From positions 1 to 7,608 of the forward strand of contig DOSU01000101.1 of assembly GCA_003513895.1 (NCBI GenBank): a DNA stretch of 7,608 bases. The letters run 5' to 3'. Positions 1 through 6,248 of this stretch are shown piece after piece. Made by a program: the position numbers and the translations under genes. Positions within the stretch are counted from its first letter, which is position 1, and every line of letters begins with the position of its first letter. Source of the DNA: Rikenellaceae bacterium. Its GTDB lineage: Bacteria > Bacteroidota > Bacteroidia > Bacteroidales > UBA932. The notes under the pieces were generated by a model. That model made no database searches. It worked only from the letters and a program-made list of their open reading frames with translations, and was not told the DNA's origin.

Positions 1-20
1 AGCTCGATGCGCTGGATCAT

Positions 21-60
21 AAAAACAAAGAAACCAAGCTTTCGCTTGGTTTCTGTTTTT
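21..60. terminator. Bidirectional intrinsic terminator downstream of tRNA-Lys
   Basis: A perfect 11-bp stem is formed by positions 29-39 and 44-54, closed by a 4-nt loop (GAAA when read on the minus strand). On the minus strand the stem is followed by TTGTTTTTA (28 down to 20), so it ends the tRNA-Lys transcript about 8 nt past the tRNA 3' end. On the plus strand it is followed by GTTTTTG (55-61), so it could also stop a rightward transcript entering from outside the window. The structure is read directly from the sequence; the termination activity is inferred. Confidence 0.85.
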
Positions 61-61
61 G

Positions 62-134
62 TGATCCAGCTGGGGCTCGAACCCAGGACCCCAACATTAA
101 AAGTGTTGTGCTCTACCAGCTGAGCTACTGAATC
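62..134 (-). tRNA. trnK: tRNA-Lys (anticodon UUU)
   Basis: A complete 73-nt cloverleaf is read from the minus strand. The acceptor stem pairs GATTCAG (134-128) with CTGGATC (69-63), with one T-G wobble, and the discriminator base is A at 62. The D-arm has stems GCTC and GAGC around AGCTGGTA. The anticodon stem CAACA/TGTTG encloses the loop CTTTTAA, giving anticodon UUU, which reads AAA and AAG lysine codons. The variable loop is GGGTC, and the T-arm is CTGGG, TTCGAGC, CCCAG. The CCA tail is not encoded (the next bases are CAA), so it must be added after transcription. A terminator lies immediately downstream and a good promoter immediately upstream, so the gene appears to be a stand-alone unit. 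Confidence 0.97.
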
Positions 135-152
135 TTCCGTTTTTAAGGAGTG

Positions 153-184
153 CAAAGATATGCCAACAATCCTTTATTTCCAAA
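153..184 (-). promoter_or_regulatory. Bacteroidota-type promoter of tRNA-Lys
   Basis: On the minus strand TTTG (184-181) is followed after exactly 20 nt by TATCTTTG (160-153). This matches the known Bacteroidota primary sigma consensus TTTG-N19-21-TAnnTTTG at both boxes. The transcript would begin near position 147, leaving a leader of about a dozen nucleotides before the mature tRNA 5' end at 134. The match is seen directly; the start point is inferred. Confidence 0.8.
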
Positions 185-218
185 TTAATATTGAAAAAAA
201 GAGAATTAAAATTTCTGC

Positions 219-226
219 TACCTTTG
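219..226 (+). promoter_or_regulatory. Putative -7 box for the gene starting at 241
   Basis: TACCTTTG matches the Bacteroidota -7 consensus TAnnTTTG in full. No clear TTTG is found about 20 nt upstream, where the sequence is a run of A, so the -33 element is weak or absent. If the box is used, transcription would start near 231-234 and leave a leader of only about 7-10 nt before the ATG. The same 106-bp intergenic region carries the oppositely directed tRNA promoter. Confidence 0.45.
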
Positions 227-240
227 CCTATTATTAAGAT

Positions 241-1107
241 ATGTCAAATTATTATCCCGGAATTTTGAACACATTCTCATTAGAGTTCAGCAACTTTCTA
301 AATCAACTTGATATTGAATTCAAGTTGCAGGGCAATCTGTTTTTTATCGATAAATTTAAGTTGGCGATAGAAATTGTGGAGCTAAACACGCCCGAAAGTA
401 TGGCTATTCCGGTCGAAAACCATGACAAAACAGAATTATCTCTCATAGGATACAAACATATCACGCTCTATGAAGATGAATGGAGAACAAAAAGTGAGAT
501 AATAACTTCAAGACTTCTCATTAATCTTGGAAAATCACGGACAGTTTTTGCCAGAAACTGTGAAGTAAGATTAATAGACAGCAATACGGCAAAAAAATTT
601 CTAAACTGGAATCACCTGCTTGGCCACACTGCTGCCAGCTACTATTATGCGCTTTTTGTTGTAAAAGGAACAGAATCTTTCCCGGAAATTTCTGCGGAAC
701 CTATAGCTGTTGCAGTTTTTTCTTCTCCCAGGCCAATGAACAGGGATGGGGAAGTGATTAGTTCATACGAGTGGGTCAGATACGCAAGCAGGCGAGGAGT
801 GAGGGTTGCAGGAGGAATGGGTAAACTCATGAACTGTTTTATAAAGGAACATTCTCCTCAGGAGATCATGAGCTATGCCGACAGAGACTGGTCCGAAGGA
901 GATGTTTATAAAAAGCTCGGCTTTAGATTTGCCGGTTATACCCCGCCAATAGATTTTGTTGTAAATCCGGTTACTTTTGAACGGGTTTCAATAAAAAAAC
1001 TCCGGAGAAAATTCGGTGAAGATTCTCCGGAGATGTATGAAGAAAATGCATTAATCCTTCGTAACAGAGGCAACCTTAAGTTTCTCAGGCGCCTGTCCTT
1101 CAGTTAA
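241..1107 (+). CDS. Vsr-like nuclease (probably inactive) fused to GNAT-like domain, phage-type protein
   Basis: This 288-residue protein resembles a class of phage proteins, often called homing-endonuclease-like, that carry a Vsr-type nuclease domain followed by an acetyltransferase-like domain. Residues 20-110 follow the nuclease part: a KLAIE strand (40-44), H61 and K63, YEDEW (77-81), and ARNCEV (104-109) in place of the usual ARKC. NHLLGH (124-129) marks the domain junction. Residues 150-241 follow the C-terminal part: AVAVFSSPR, YEWVRYASR, GGMGKL (191-196), SYADRDWSEGD (211-221), YKKLGF (223-228) and TPP (234-236). By my alignment to the family pattern as remembered, the catalytic Asp position is Leu33 and the His position is Pro51, so cleavage activity is probably lost. 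There is no signal peptide or membrane segment. The ATG at 241 is the first after an in-frame stop at 235-237. The 3' end overlaps clpC by 57 bp, tail-to-tail. The coding call is secure; the function is unknown and the family assignment rests on motif memory. Confidence 0.85.
   Translation: MSNYYPGILNTFSLEFSNFLNQLDIEFKLQGNLFFIDKFKLAIEIVELNTPESMAIPVENHDKTELSLIGYKHITLYEDEWRTKSEIITSRLLINLGKSRTVFARNCEVRLIDSNTAKKFLNWNHLLGHTAASYYYALFVVKGTESFPEISAEPIAVAVFSSPRPMNRDGEVISSYEWVRYASRRGVRVAGGMGKLMNCFIKEHSPQEIMSYADRDWSEGDVYKKLGFRFAGYTPPIDFVVNPVTFERVSIKKLRRKFGEDSPEMYEENALILRNRGNLKFLRRLSFS
991..1032 (-). terminator. Intrinsic terminator of clpC, inside the convergent gene
   Basis: Positions 1000-1009 (CTCCGGAGAA) and 1023-1032 (TTCTCCGGAG) form a perfect 10-bp inverted repeat with a 13-nt loop. 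On the minus strand the second arm is followed at once by seven T residues and AT (999 down to 991). This is a textbook intrinsic terminator, beginning 18 nt past the clpC stop codon. On the plus strand the flank after the hairpin has no T-run, so it acts in one direction only. It lies wholly within the coding sequence of the gene at 241-1107, around codons 251-264. Confidence 0.88.
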
Positions 1108-3582
1108 GTTATCTTTATCAACCTCAACAATCAGCGTATCGCCTGACTTGAACTTTCCGCTTATAATTGCTTCGGCAATAAGATCTTCCAGGTATTTCTG
1201 AATTGCCCTTTTTAATGGTCTTGCACCATACTGTGGATCATAACCCTGATCTGCCACAAACATTTTAGCTTCGTCGCTTATATCTAACTTATATCCAATT
1301 TGTTCGATTCTTCTAAACAGGTCATTGAGTTCAATGTCAATAATCTTGCAAATGTCATCTTTTGTAAGGGCGTTAAAAAGAATCTGTTCATCTAGCCTGT
1401 TCATGAATTCCGGAGAAAAAGTTTTCTTTAGGGCTTTCTCAATTATGTGACGTGTATTATCGCTAATGTTTCTTTTAGTAACGTTGGAGAATCCGAGTCC
1501 GCTCCCATAGTCCTTGATCTCTCTGCTGCCTATGTTGGAGGTCATTATAAGTAGGGTGTTCCTGAAATCGATATGTCGTCCGTTACTGTCTGTGAGTCTT
1601 CCCTCGTCAAGTACCTGCAAAAGGATGTTAAAAATATCGGGGTGCGCCTTCTCAATTTCGTCAAGCAGAATTACTGAATATGGTTTTCTTCTTACCTTTT
1701 CGCTAAGTTGCCCGCCTTCTTCATATCCAATGTATCCCGGAGGAGCACCAATGAGCCGGCTGAGTGCGAATTTTTCCATATACTCACTCATGTCAATTCT
1801 TATAAGGTTATCTACAGAATCAAACAAATATTCTGTAAGAATCTTTGCAAGTTGAGTTTTTCCTACTCCTGTTGGCCCAAGAAACAGGAATGTTCCAATT
1901 GGTTTGTTAGGGTCTTTAAGCCCGGCTCTGTTTCTTTGAATGGCTCTTACAACCTTGTCAACTGCTTCGTCTTGCCCGATGAGTCTTTTGCGTAGATTTT
2001 CTCCCATTTTCGAGAGCCTGTCTCCCTCTTTTTCTGCAAGCCTGTGAATAGGAACGCTGGTAATCATGGAGAGAACTTCGGCAACGTCATGTTCGTTAAC
2101 CTCCTGCGGATTAAGATTCTGCTCTTCGTTCCAGCTCTTCTGAGCCTTTTCCAGTTCTTCGCTTTTGGCCATTTCAAGGTCGCGAAGTTGTGCAGCCTTT
2201 TCAAACTGATTGTTGTTTACAGCGAGCCTTTTTTCTATGCGTATTGGTTCAATTTCCTGTTCCATTAAAAGAATTGAATCCGGAACTTTAAGATTTGTGA
2301 GATGTACGCGAGAACCAGCTTCGTCCATAGCGTCAATAGCTTTATCCGGCAGGCATCTGTCCGTTATGTATCTCTGAGATAGTCTTATACATGCAATTAA
2401 AGCATCATCGGTATATTTAACATTATGATGGGACTCATACTTCTGTTTAATATTCATTAGAATATTATGAGTCTCTTCAAAATTTGTTGGATCAACCATT
2501 ATTTTCTGAAATCTTCTCTCCAAAGCACCGTCTTTCTCAATATATTCCCTGAATTCATCGAGAGTTGTAGCTCCAATACACTGAATTTCCCCCCTTGCCA
2601 GGGCAGGTTTAAGCATGTTTGCGGCGTCAAGGGAACCGGAAGCTCCACCAGCACCGACAAGTGTATGCAACTCATCTATGAACAGAATAACATCTGGATT
2701 TTTAGAAATTTCATTCAGAATAGCTTTCATCCGTTCTTCAAACTGACCTCTGTATTTAGTGCCGGCAACAATGGATCCGATGTCAAGTGAAATAATTCTC
2801 TTGTTTAAAAGTACTCTTGATACTTTTTTCTGAGCTATTCTGAGTGCCAGCCCTTCTGCAATTGCCGATTTTCCAACACCGGGTTCTCCAATGAGCACCG
2901 GATTGTTTTTCTTTCTTCTACCCAATATCTGAGCCAATCTTTCAATTTCCTTGTCTCTCCCGACAACAGGATCAAGTTTTCCCTGATGTGCTGCATTGGT
3001 CAAATCGAATCCAAAACTGTCCAAAACAGGAGTGTTGCTCTGATATTTAGCTGGTTTTATTGATTTTACCGGACTGTCCAGATTTCCGTCTTTTGGAGAA
3101 CCATCCATCTCTTCGTCAAAAGCAGAACTGTTTGAGGGACGTGTGAACTCTTTTCCCTTAATGGTAGATCTTAAGCTGTCGTAAGTTACTCTGGAGTCTC
3201 TGAGCAAAGTAGTTGAAACGCCTTCATCGCTCCTGAGGATTGCAAGAAGAAGGTGAACAGGACCAGGTTTAAACTCTTTGAGGGAACGAGCCTCAAGATA
3301 CATTATCTTGAGAGAACTTTCGGCTCCTCTTGAGAGGTTAAGTTTGTCGGCCTGTTCAAAAGGAACTACATCGCCTGTTTTAAGGAGCTTTTCAATACTG
3401 GATTTAAGAGATTTGTAGTCGATTCCAAAATTGATAAGTGCCTCAAATGCCGAGTTGTCCTGATGCCTTAAAATTCCAAGAATTAAATGGTCGTTTCCAA
3501 TGGAATAGCTACCCATTCTCATAGCCTCTTCTCTGCTGTAAGAGATAATTTCGTTAAGCTCGTTTGATAATTGAAGGTTCAT
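1051..3582 (-). CDS. clpC: ATP-dependent Clp protease ATP-binding subunit ClpC
   Basis: This is a Hsp100/AAA+ unfoldase that feeds substrates to the ClpP peptidase in the cytoplasm. The annotated start gives 843 residues, the usual ClpC size. Domains in order are two Clp_N repeats (about 5-145), a variable linker (about 150-185), the first AAA+ module with Walker A GEPGVGKS (232-239) and Walker B ILFIDE (299-304), and a coiled-coil/UVR-like middle segment (about 440-490). The second AAA+ module has Walker A GPTGVGKT (569-576), Walker B VILLDE (637-642) and the sensor-2 stretch GARPLKR (786-792). The LGF tripeptide at 696-698 is the expected ClpP-docking loop, which separates it from the disaggregase ClpB. 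I chose ATG 3582 because the following residues MNLQLSNELNEIISYSREEA match the family N-terminus. An ATG at 3615 and a TTG at 3645 are open in frame but would add 11 or 21 atypical residues. It is divergent from gyrA. The C-terminal 18 residues overlap the convergent gene. Confidence 0.96.
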   Translation of the reverse strand: MNLQLSNELNEIISYSREEAMRMGSYSIGNDHLILGILRHQDNSAFEALINFGIDYKSLKSSIEKLLKTGDVVPFEQADKLNLSRGAESSLKIMYLEARSLKEFKPGPVHLLLAILRSDEGVSTTLLRDSRVTYDSLRSTIKGKEFTRPSNSSAFDEEMDGSPKDGNLDSPVKSIKPAKYQSNTPVLDSFGFDLTNAAHQGKLDPVVGRDKEIERLAQILGRRKKNNPVLIGEPGVGKSAIAEGLALRIAQKKVSRVLLNKRIISLDIGSIVAGTKYRGQFEERMKAILNEISKNPDVILFIDELHTLVGAGGASGSLDAANMLKPALARGEIQCIGATTLDEFREYIEKDGALERRFQKIMVDPTNFEETHNILMNIKQKYESHHNVKYTDDALIACIRLSQRYITDRCLPDKAIDAMDEAGSRVHLTNLKVPDSILLMEQEIEPIRIEKRLAVNNNQFEKAAQLRDLEMAKSEELEKAQKSWNEEQNLNPQEVNEHDVAEVLSMITSVPIHRLAEKEGDRLSKMGENLRKRLIGQDEAVDKVVRAIQRNRAGLKDPNKPIGTFLFLGPTGVGKTQLAKILTEYLFDSVDNLIRIDMSEYMEKFALSRLIGAPPGYIGYEEGGQLSEKVRRKPYSVILLDEIEKAHPDIFNILLQVLDEGRLTDSNGRHIDFRNTLLIMTSNIGSREIKDYGSGLGFSNVTKRNISDNTRHIIEKALKKTFSPEFMNRLDEQILFNALTKDDICKIIDIELNDLFRRIEQIGYKLDISDEAKMFVADQGYDPQYGARPLKRAIQKYLEDLIAEAIISGKFKSGDTLIVEVDKDNLTEGQAPEKLKVASVTKD

Positions 3583-3621
3583 TCTGTTTATTAAATAATG
3601 CGCTAATTTACTCATTTTAGA

Positions 3622-3629
3622 CAAATAGA
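3622..3629 (-). promoter_or_regulatory. Possible -7 box for clpC
   Basis: On the minus strand TCTATTTG (3629-3622) matches five of the six fixed positions of the Bacteroidota -7 box TAnnTTTG. No TTTG is present 19-21 nt upstream, where the bases are AAAA. Transcription would start near 3615, which would place the ATG at 3615 at the very 5' end and leave a leader of about 33 nt for the preferred start at 3582. The call is tentative. No CIRCE-like or CtsR-like operator is visible in the region. Confidence 0.3.
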
Positions 3630-3636
3630 ATTTCAA

Positions 3637-3668
3637 TTTGTTCAATCTATTTTTTATTCGTATTTTTA
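3637..3668 (+). promoter_or_regulatory. Possible promoter of gyrA
   Basis: TTTG (3637-3640) is followed after exactly 20 nt by TATTTTTA (3661-3668), which matches TAnnTTTG except for the last base. The predicted start near 3674 gives a leader of about 30 nt before the gyrA ATG. The site is in the 121-bp AT-rich region between the divergent clpC and gyrA starts, so chance matches are more likely here than elsewhere. Confidence 0.4.
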
Positions 3669-3703
3669 CACCTCTTTTTTAGAAACGGAAAGTTACATAT
3701 ATA

Positions 3704-6199
3704 ATGATACAAGAACCTGAAAATAACGCAAGAATAATCAAAATTAACATCGAGGACGAAATGAAAAGTTCATACATCGACTATTCGATGTCTGTAATCG
3801 TTTCTCGTGCCTTACCAGATGTAAGAGATGGACTTAAACCCGTACACAGAAGGGTTTTATATGGAATGTCCGAGCTCGGTCTTACTTCCGGCGCCTCATT
3901 TAAAAAATCTGCTCGTATTGTGGGAGAGGTTCTTGGAAAGTATCACCCTCATGGTGATTCAAGTGTATATGAAGCTATGGTAAGAATGGCCCAGGAGTGG
4001 AGCCTTCGTTACATGCTTGTAGACGGCCAGGGCAACTTTGGTTCTATCGACGGTGACTCTGCAGCAGCAATGAGATATACCGAAGCTCGTTTCAGGAAAA
4101 TTGCAGAAGAAGTATTGTCCGATCTCGATAAAAACACTGTCGATTTTCGACCAAACTTCGATGAATCTCTTCAGGAACCAACTGTTTTACCTGCAAAAGC
4201 GCCTCTGCTTCTTCTAAACGGAGCATCGGGAATTGCAGTGGGAATGGCTACAAATATGCCCCCTCACAACCTTACAGAGGTTGTTAATGCAATTTGTGCC
4301 TATATCGACAATAATGAAATTACTACCGAAGAACTGCTTCTGCATATTAAGGGCCCGGACTTTCCAACAGGAGGAACTATACTTGGAATACAAGGCATAA
4401 AAGAAGCGTTCGAAACTGGCAGAGGAAGAATTGTTGTAAGGGCAAAGACAGACATTGAAGTAAACGAAAATGGCAGAGAGACAATAGTCGTATCTGAAAT
4501 TCCCTACATGGTAAACAAAAGGGAACTTATTGAGAAGATTGCCGAACTGGTAGAAGAGAAAAAAGTCGAAGGTATTGCATACATAAATGATGAGAGTGAC
4601 CGTAACGGGATGCGCATTGTTATTAAACTTAAAATAGGAACTGTTGCAAATGTGGTTTTGAATACTTTATATAAATACACACAACTGCAGTCAAGTTTTT
4701 CGGTTAACAATATTGCACTGGTAGATGGTCGTCCGAGAATTCTTAACTTAAAACAGCTCATCAAATATTTTGTTCGTCACAGGCACGATGTGATTATCCG
4801 AAGAACAAAATTTGATTTGGAACAGGCAGAAAAAAGGGCTCACATTCTGGAAGCTCTTCTTATTGCTCTTGATTTTATTGACGAAGTTATTGCAATCATT
4901 CGAGCATCCAAGACAGTTGATGAAGCCAAGTCCAACTTAATGGCCAGGTTTAGTTTTTCCGAAATTCAGGCCGGTGCAATCGTAGAAATGCGACTTAGAC
5001 AACTTACCGGTCTCGAAAGGGCAAAACTACAGGCAGAGTATGATGAGCTAAAGAAACTTATTTCATATCTGAACGAAATTCTTTCAGACTTAGTTCTTCA
5101 AATGAAGATTATTAAAGATGAACTGATTGAGCTCAGAGACAAATATGGCGATAACAGAAGAACGGATATCGAACTTAGTGCCGAAGACTTTAATCCTGAG
5201 GATTTTTATCCCGATGAAGATGTCGTAATAACAATTTCTCACCTTGGTTATATAAAGAGAACACCACTCGCTGAGTTCCGTATCCAAAACAGGGGTGGAG
5301 TAGGAGCTAAAGGAAGTACTACAAGGGACGAGGACTTTATACAACATATATATGTTGCAAACATGCATAGTACAATGCTCTTTTTTACTCAAAAGGGCAG
5401 ATGCTTCTGGCTCAAAGTATATGAGATTCCCGAAGGATCAAAAGCGTCTAAGGGAAGAGCCATTCAAAATGTTTTAAATATCGGCCAGGACGACAAAGTG
5501 TGCGCATATATTAATGTCAGGAATCTTAATGACGAGGAATATATAAACAACAACTTTATTGTTCTTGCAACAAAAAAAGGAACTGTTAAGAAGACTTCAC
5601 TGGAAGCTTATTCCCGCCCAAGAGTAAACGGTGTAAATGCAATTACAATCCGTGAAAACGATGAGCTTCTGGAAGCAGTGCTCACAAACGGAAACAGTGA
5701 AATCCTCTTGGCTGCAAGAAATGGCAAGTGCGTAAGATTTAATGAAAAAGACGTAAGAGCCATTGGAAGAACAGCTTCAGGAGTTCGGGGAATCAACATC
5801 GGAGACAACGACGAAGTAATTGGTATGATTTGTGTAGACTACCAGACAGAGGACATGGAAAACAAGCACATTCTTGTCGTAAGCGAGAATGGTTACGGGA
5901 AAAGATCCAACCTCGACGACTACAGAGTAACCAACAGAGGAGCAAAGGGAGTTAAAACAATTAACATAACAGAAAAAACAGGCTCGCTTATTGCAATTAA
6001 AGACGTTACGGACGAAAATGACCTTATGATTATAAATAAATCCGGTATTACAATAAGAGTAGCTGCGTCGGATATAAGGGTAGTTGGAAGGGCTACACAA
6101 GGAGTGAGACTAATAAATATTAGAGAAGGAGATATGATTGCTGCTGTCTGCCGGGTGAACAAAAGTGAAGAAAAACAAGTAGACATCGAAGAACTATAA
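3704..6199 (+). CDS. gyrA: DNA gyrase subunit A
   Basis: GyrA is the DNA-cleaving subunit of the type II topoisomerase that adds negative supercoils with GyrB and ATP. At 831 residues it is of normal length for the Bacteroidota. The winged-helix breakage-reunion domain covers about residues 25-145. The active tyrosine is Y125 in AAMRYTEAR, and the quinolone-determining region (about 70-109) contains GKYHPHGDSSVYE. Ser86 and Glu90 occupy the E. coli Ser83 and Asp87 positions. The tower and coiled-coil follow (about 150-490), including GASGIAVGMATNMPPHN. The C-terminal beta-pinwheel (about 505-815) shows repeated blade motifs such as GRAIQNVLNI, PRVNGVNAITI, GRTASGVRGINI, NRGAKGVKTINI and GRATQGVRLINI. 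The GyrA-box is a lengthened form, QNRGGVGAKG (528-537). This box, together with the neighbours, favours gyrase over topoisomerase IV ParC. The ATG at 3704 gives the family-typical N-terminus ahead of IDYSMSVIVSRALPDVRDGL. The acidic tail ends VDIEEL. Confidence 0.98.
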   Translation: MIQEPENNARIIKINIEDEMKSSYIDYSMSVIVSRALPDVRDGLKPVHRRVLYGMSELGLTSGASFKKSARIVGEVLGKYHPHGDSSVYEAMVRMAQEWSLRYMLVDGQGNFGSIDGDSAAAMRYTEARFRKIAEEVLSDLDKNTVDFRPNFDESLQEPTVLPAKAPLLLLNGASGIAVGMATNMPPHNLTEVVNAICAYIDNNEITTEELLLHIKGPDFPTGGTILGIQGIKEAFETGRGRIVVRAKTDIEVNENGRETIVVSEIPYMVNKRELIEKIAELVEEKKVEGIAYINDESDRNGMRIVIKLKIGTVANVVLNTLYKYTQLQSSFSVNNIALVDGRPRILNLKQLIKYFVRHRHDVIIRRTKFDLEQAEKRAHILEALLIALDFIDEVIAIIRASKTVDEAKSNLMARFSFSEIQAGAIVEMRLRQLTGLERAKLQAEYDELKKLISYLNEILSDLVLQMKIIKDELIELRDKYGDNRRTDIELSAEDFNPEDFYPDEDVVITISHLGYIKRTPLAEFRIQNRGGVGAKGSTTRDEDFIQHIYVANMHSTMLFFTQKGRCFWLKVYEIPEGSKASKGRAIQNVLNIGQDDKVCAYINVRNLNDEEYINNNFIVLATKKGTVKKTSLEAYSRPRVNGVNAITIRENDELLEAVLTNGNSEILLAARNGKCVRFNEKDVRAIGRTASGVRGINIGDNDEVIGMICVDYQTEDMENKHILVVSENGYGKRSNLDDYRVTNRGAKGVKTINITEKTGSLIAIKDVTDENDLMIINKSGITIRVAASDIRVVGRATQGVRLINIREGDMIAAVCRVNKSEEKQVDIEEL

Positions 6200-6248
6200 T
6201 ACTTTATACCAATTAACAAAAGGATAATCTAAAAATTTCGAAAATTCA

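Noticed and set aside
1..19. Possible 3' end of a second, convergent tRNA, because 11-19 equals the tRNA-Lys acceptor 3' end
   Set aside because: The bases before it (1-10) do not form a T-arm in the right register: C61 is missing and the T-stem cannot pair, so no tRNA is supported.
1..123. Open frames running through 1-123 on the plus strand, with a translation containing CDPAGARTQDP
   Set aside because: This is the familiar spurious translation of a tRNA gene read on the opposite strand. The first 20 bases may be the tail of an upstream feature but are too short to assign.
1086..1095. Perfect 10-bp palindrome CAGGCGCCTG near the end of the phage-type gene
   Set aside because: It has no loop and no T-run on either side and lies in doubly coding sequence; it is not a terminator and a single palindrome gives no evidence of an operator.
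1157..1181. ATTGC-TTCG-GCAAT hairpin, considered as terminator for the plus-strand gene
   Set aside because: The stem is only 5 bp before a bulge and no T-run follows. It is inside clpC coding sequence. No convincing terminator for the 241-1107 gene was found.
1514..2790. Several open frames of 74-113 codons opposite clpC, and others opposite gyrA and the TPR gene
   Set aside because: They are antisense shadows of strongly conserved coding regions, with cysteine/serine/phenylalanine-rich low-complexity translations and no recognisable motifs.
3622..3640. CAAAT...ATTTG dyad as a repressor operator (HrcA/CIRCE or CtsR type)
   Set aside because: The arms are 5 bp in AT-rich sequence and do not resemble CIRCE or CtsR sites; they are explained by opposed TTTG promoter boxes.
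6200..6248. Separate promoter or RBS for the TPR gene, for example AAAAGGA at 6218-6224 and the TTTCGAAA palindrome at 6236-6243
   Set aside because: AAAAGGA is about 25 nt from the ATG, too far for ribosome binding, and no TAnnTTTG box is present; TTTCGAAA is short and expected by chance.
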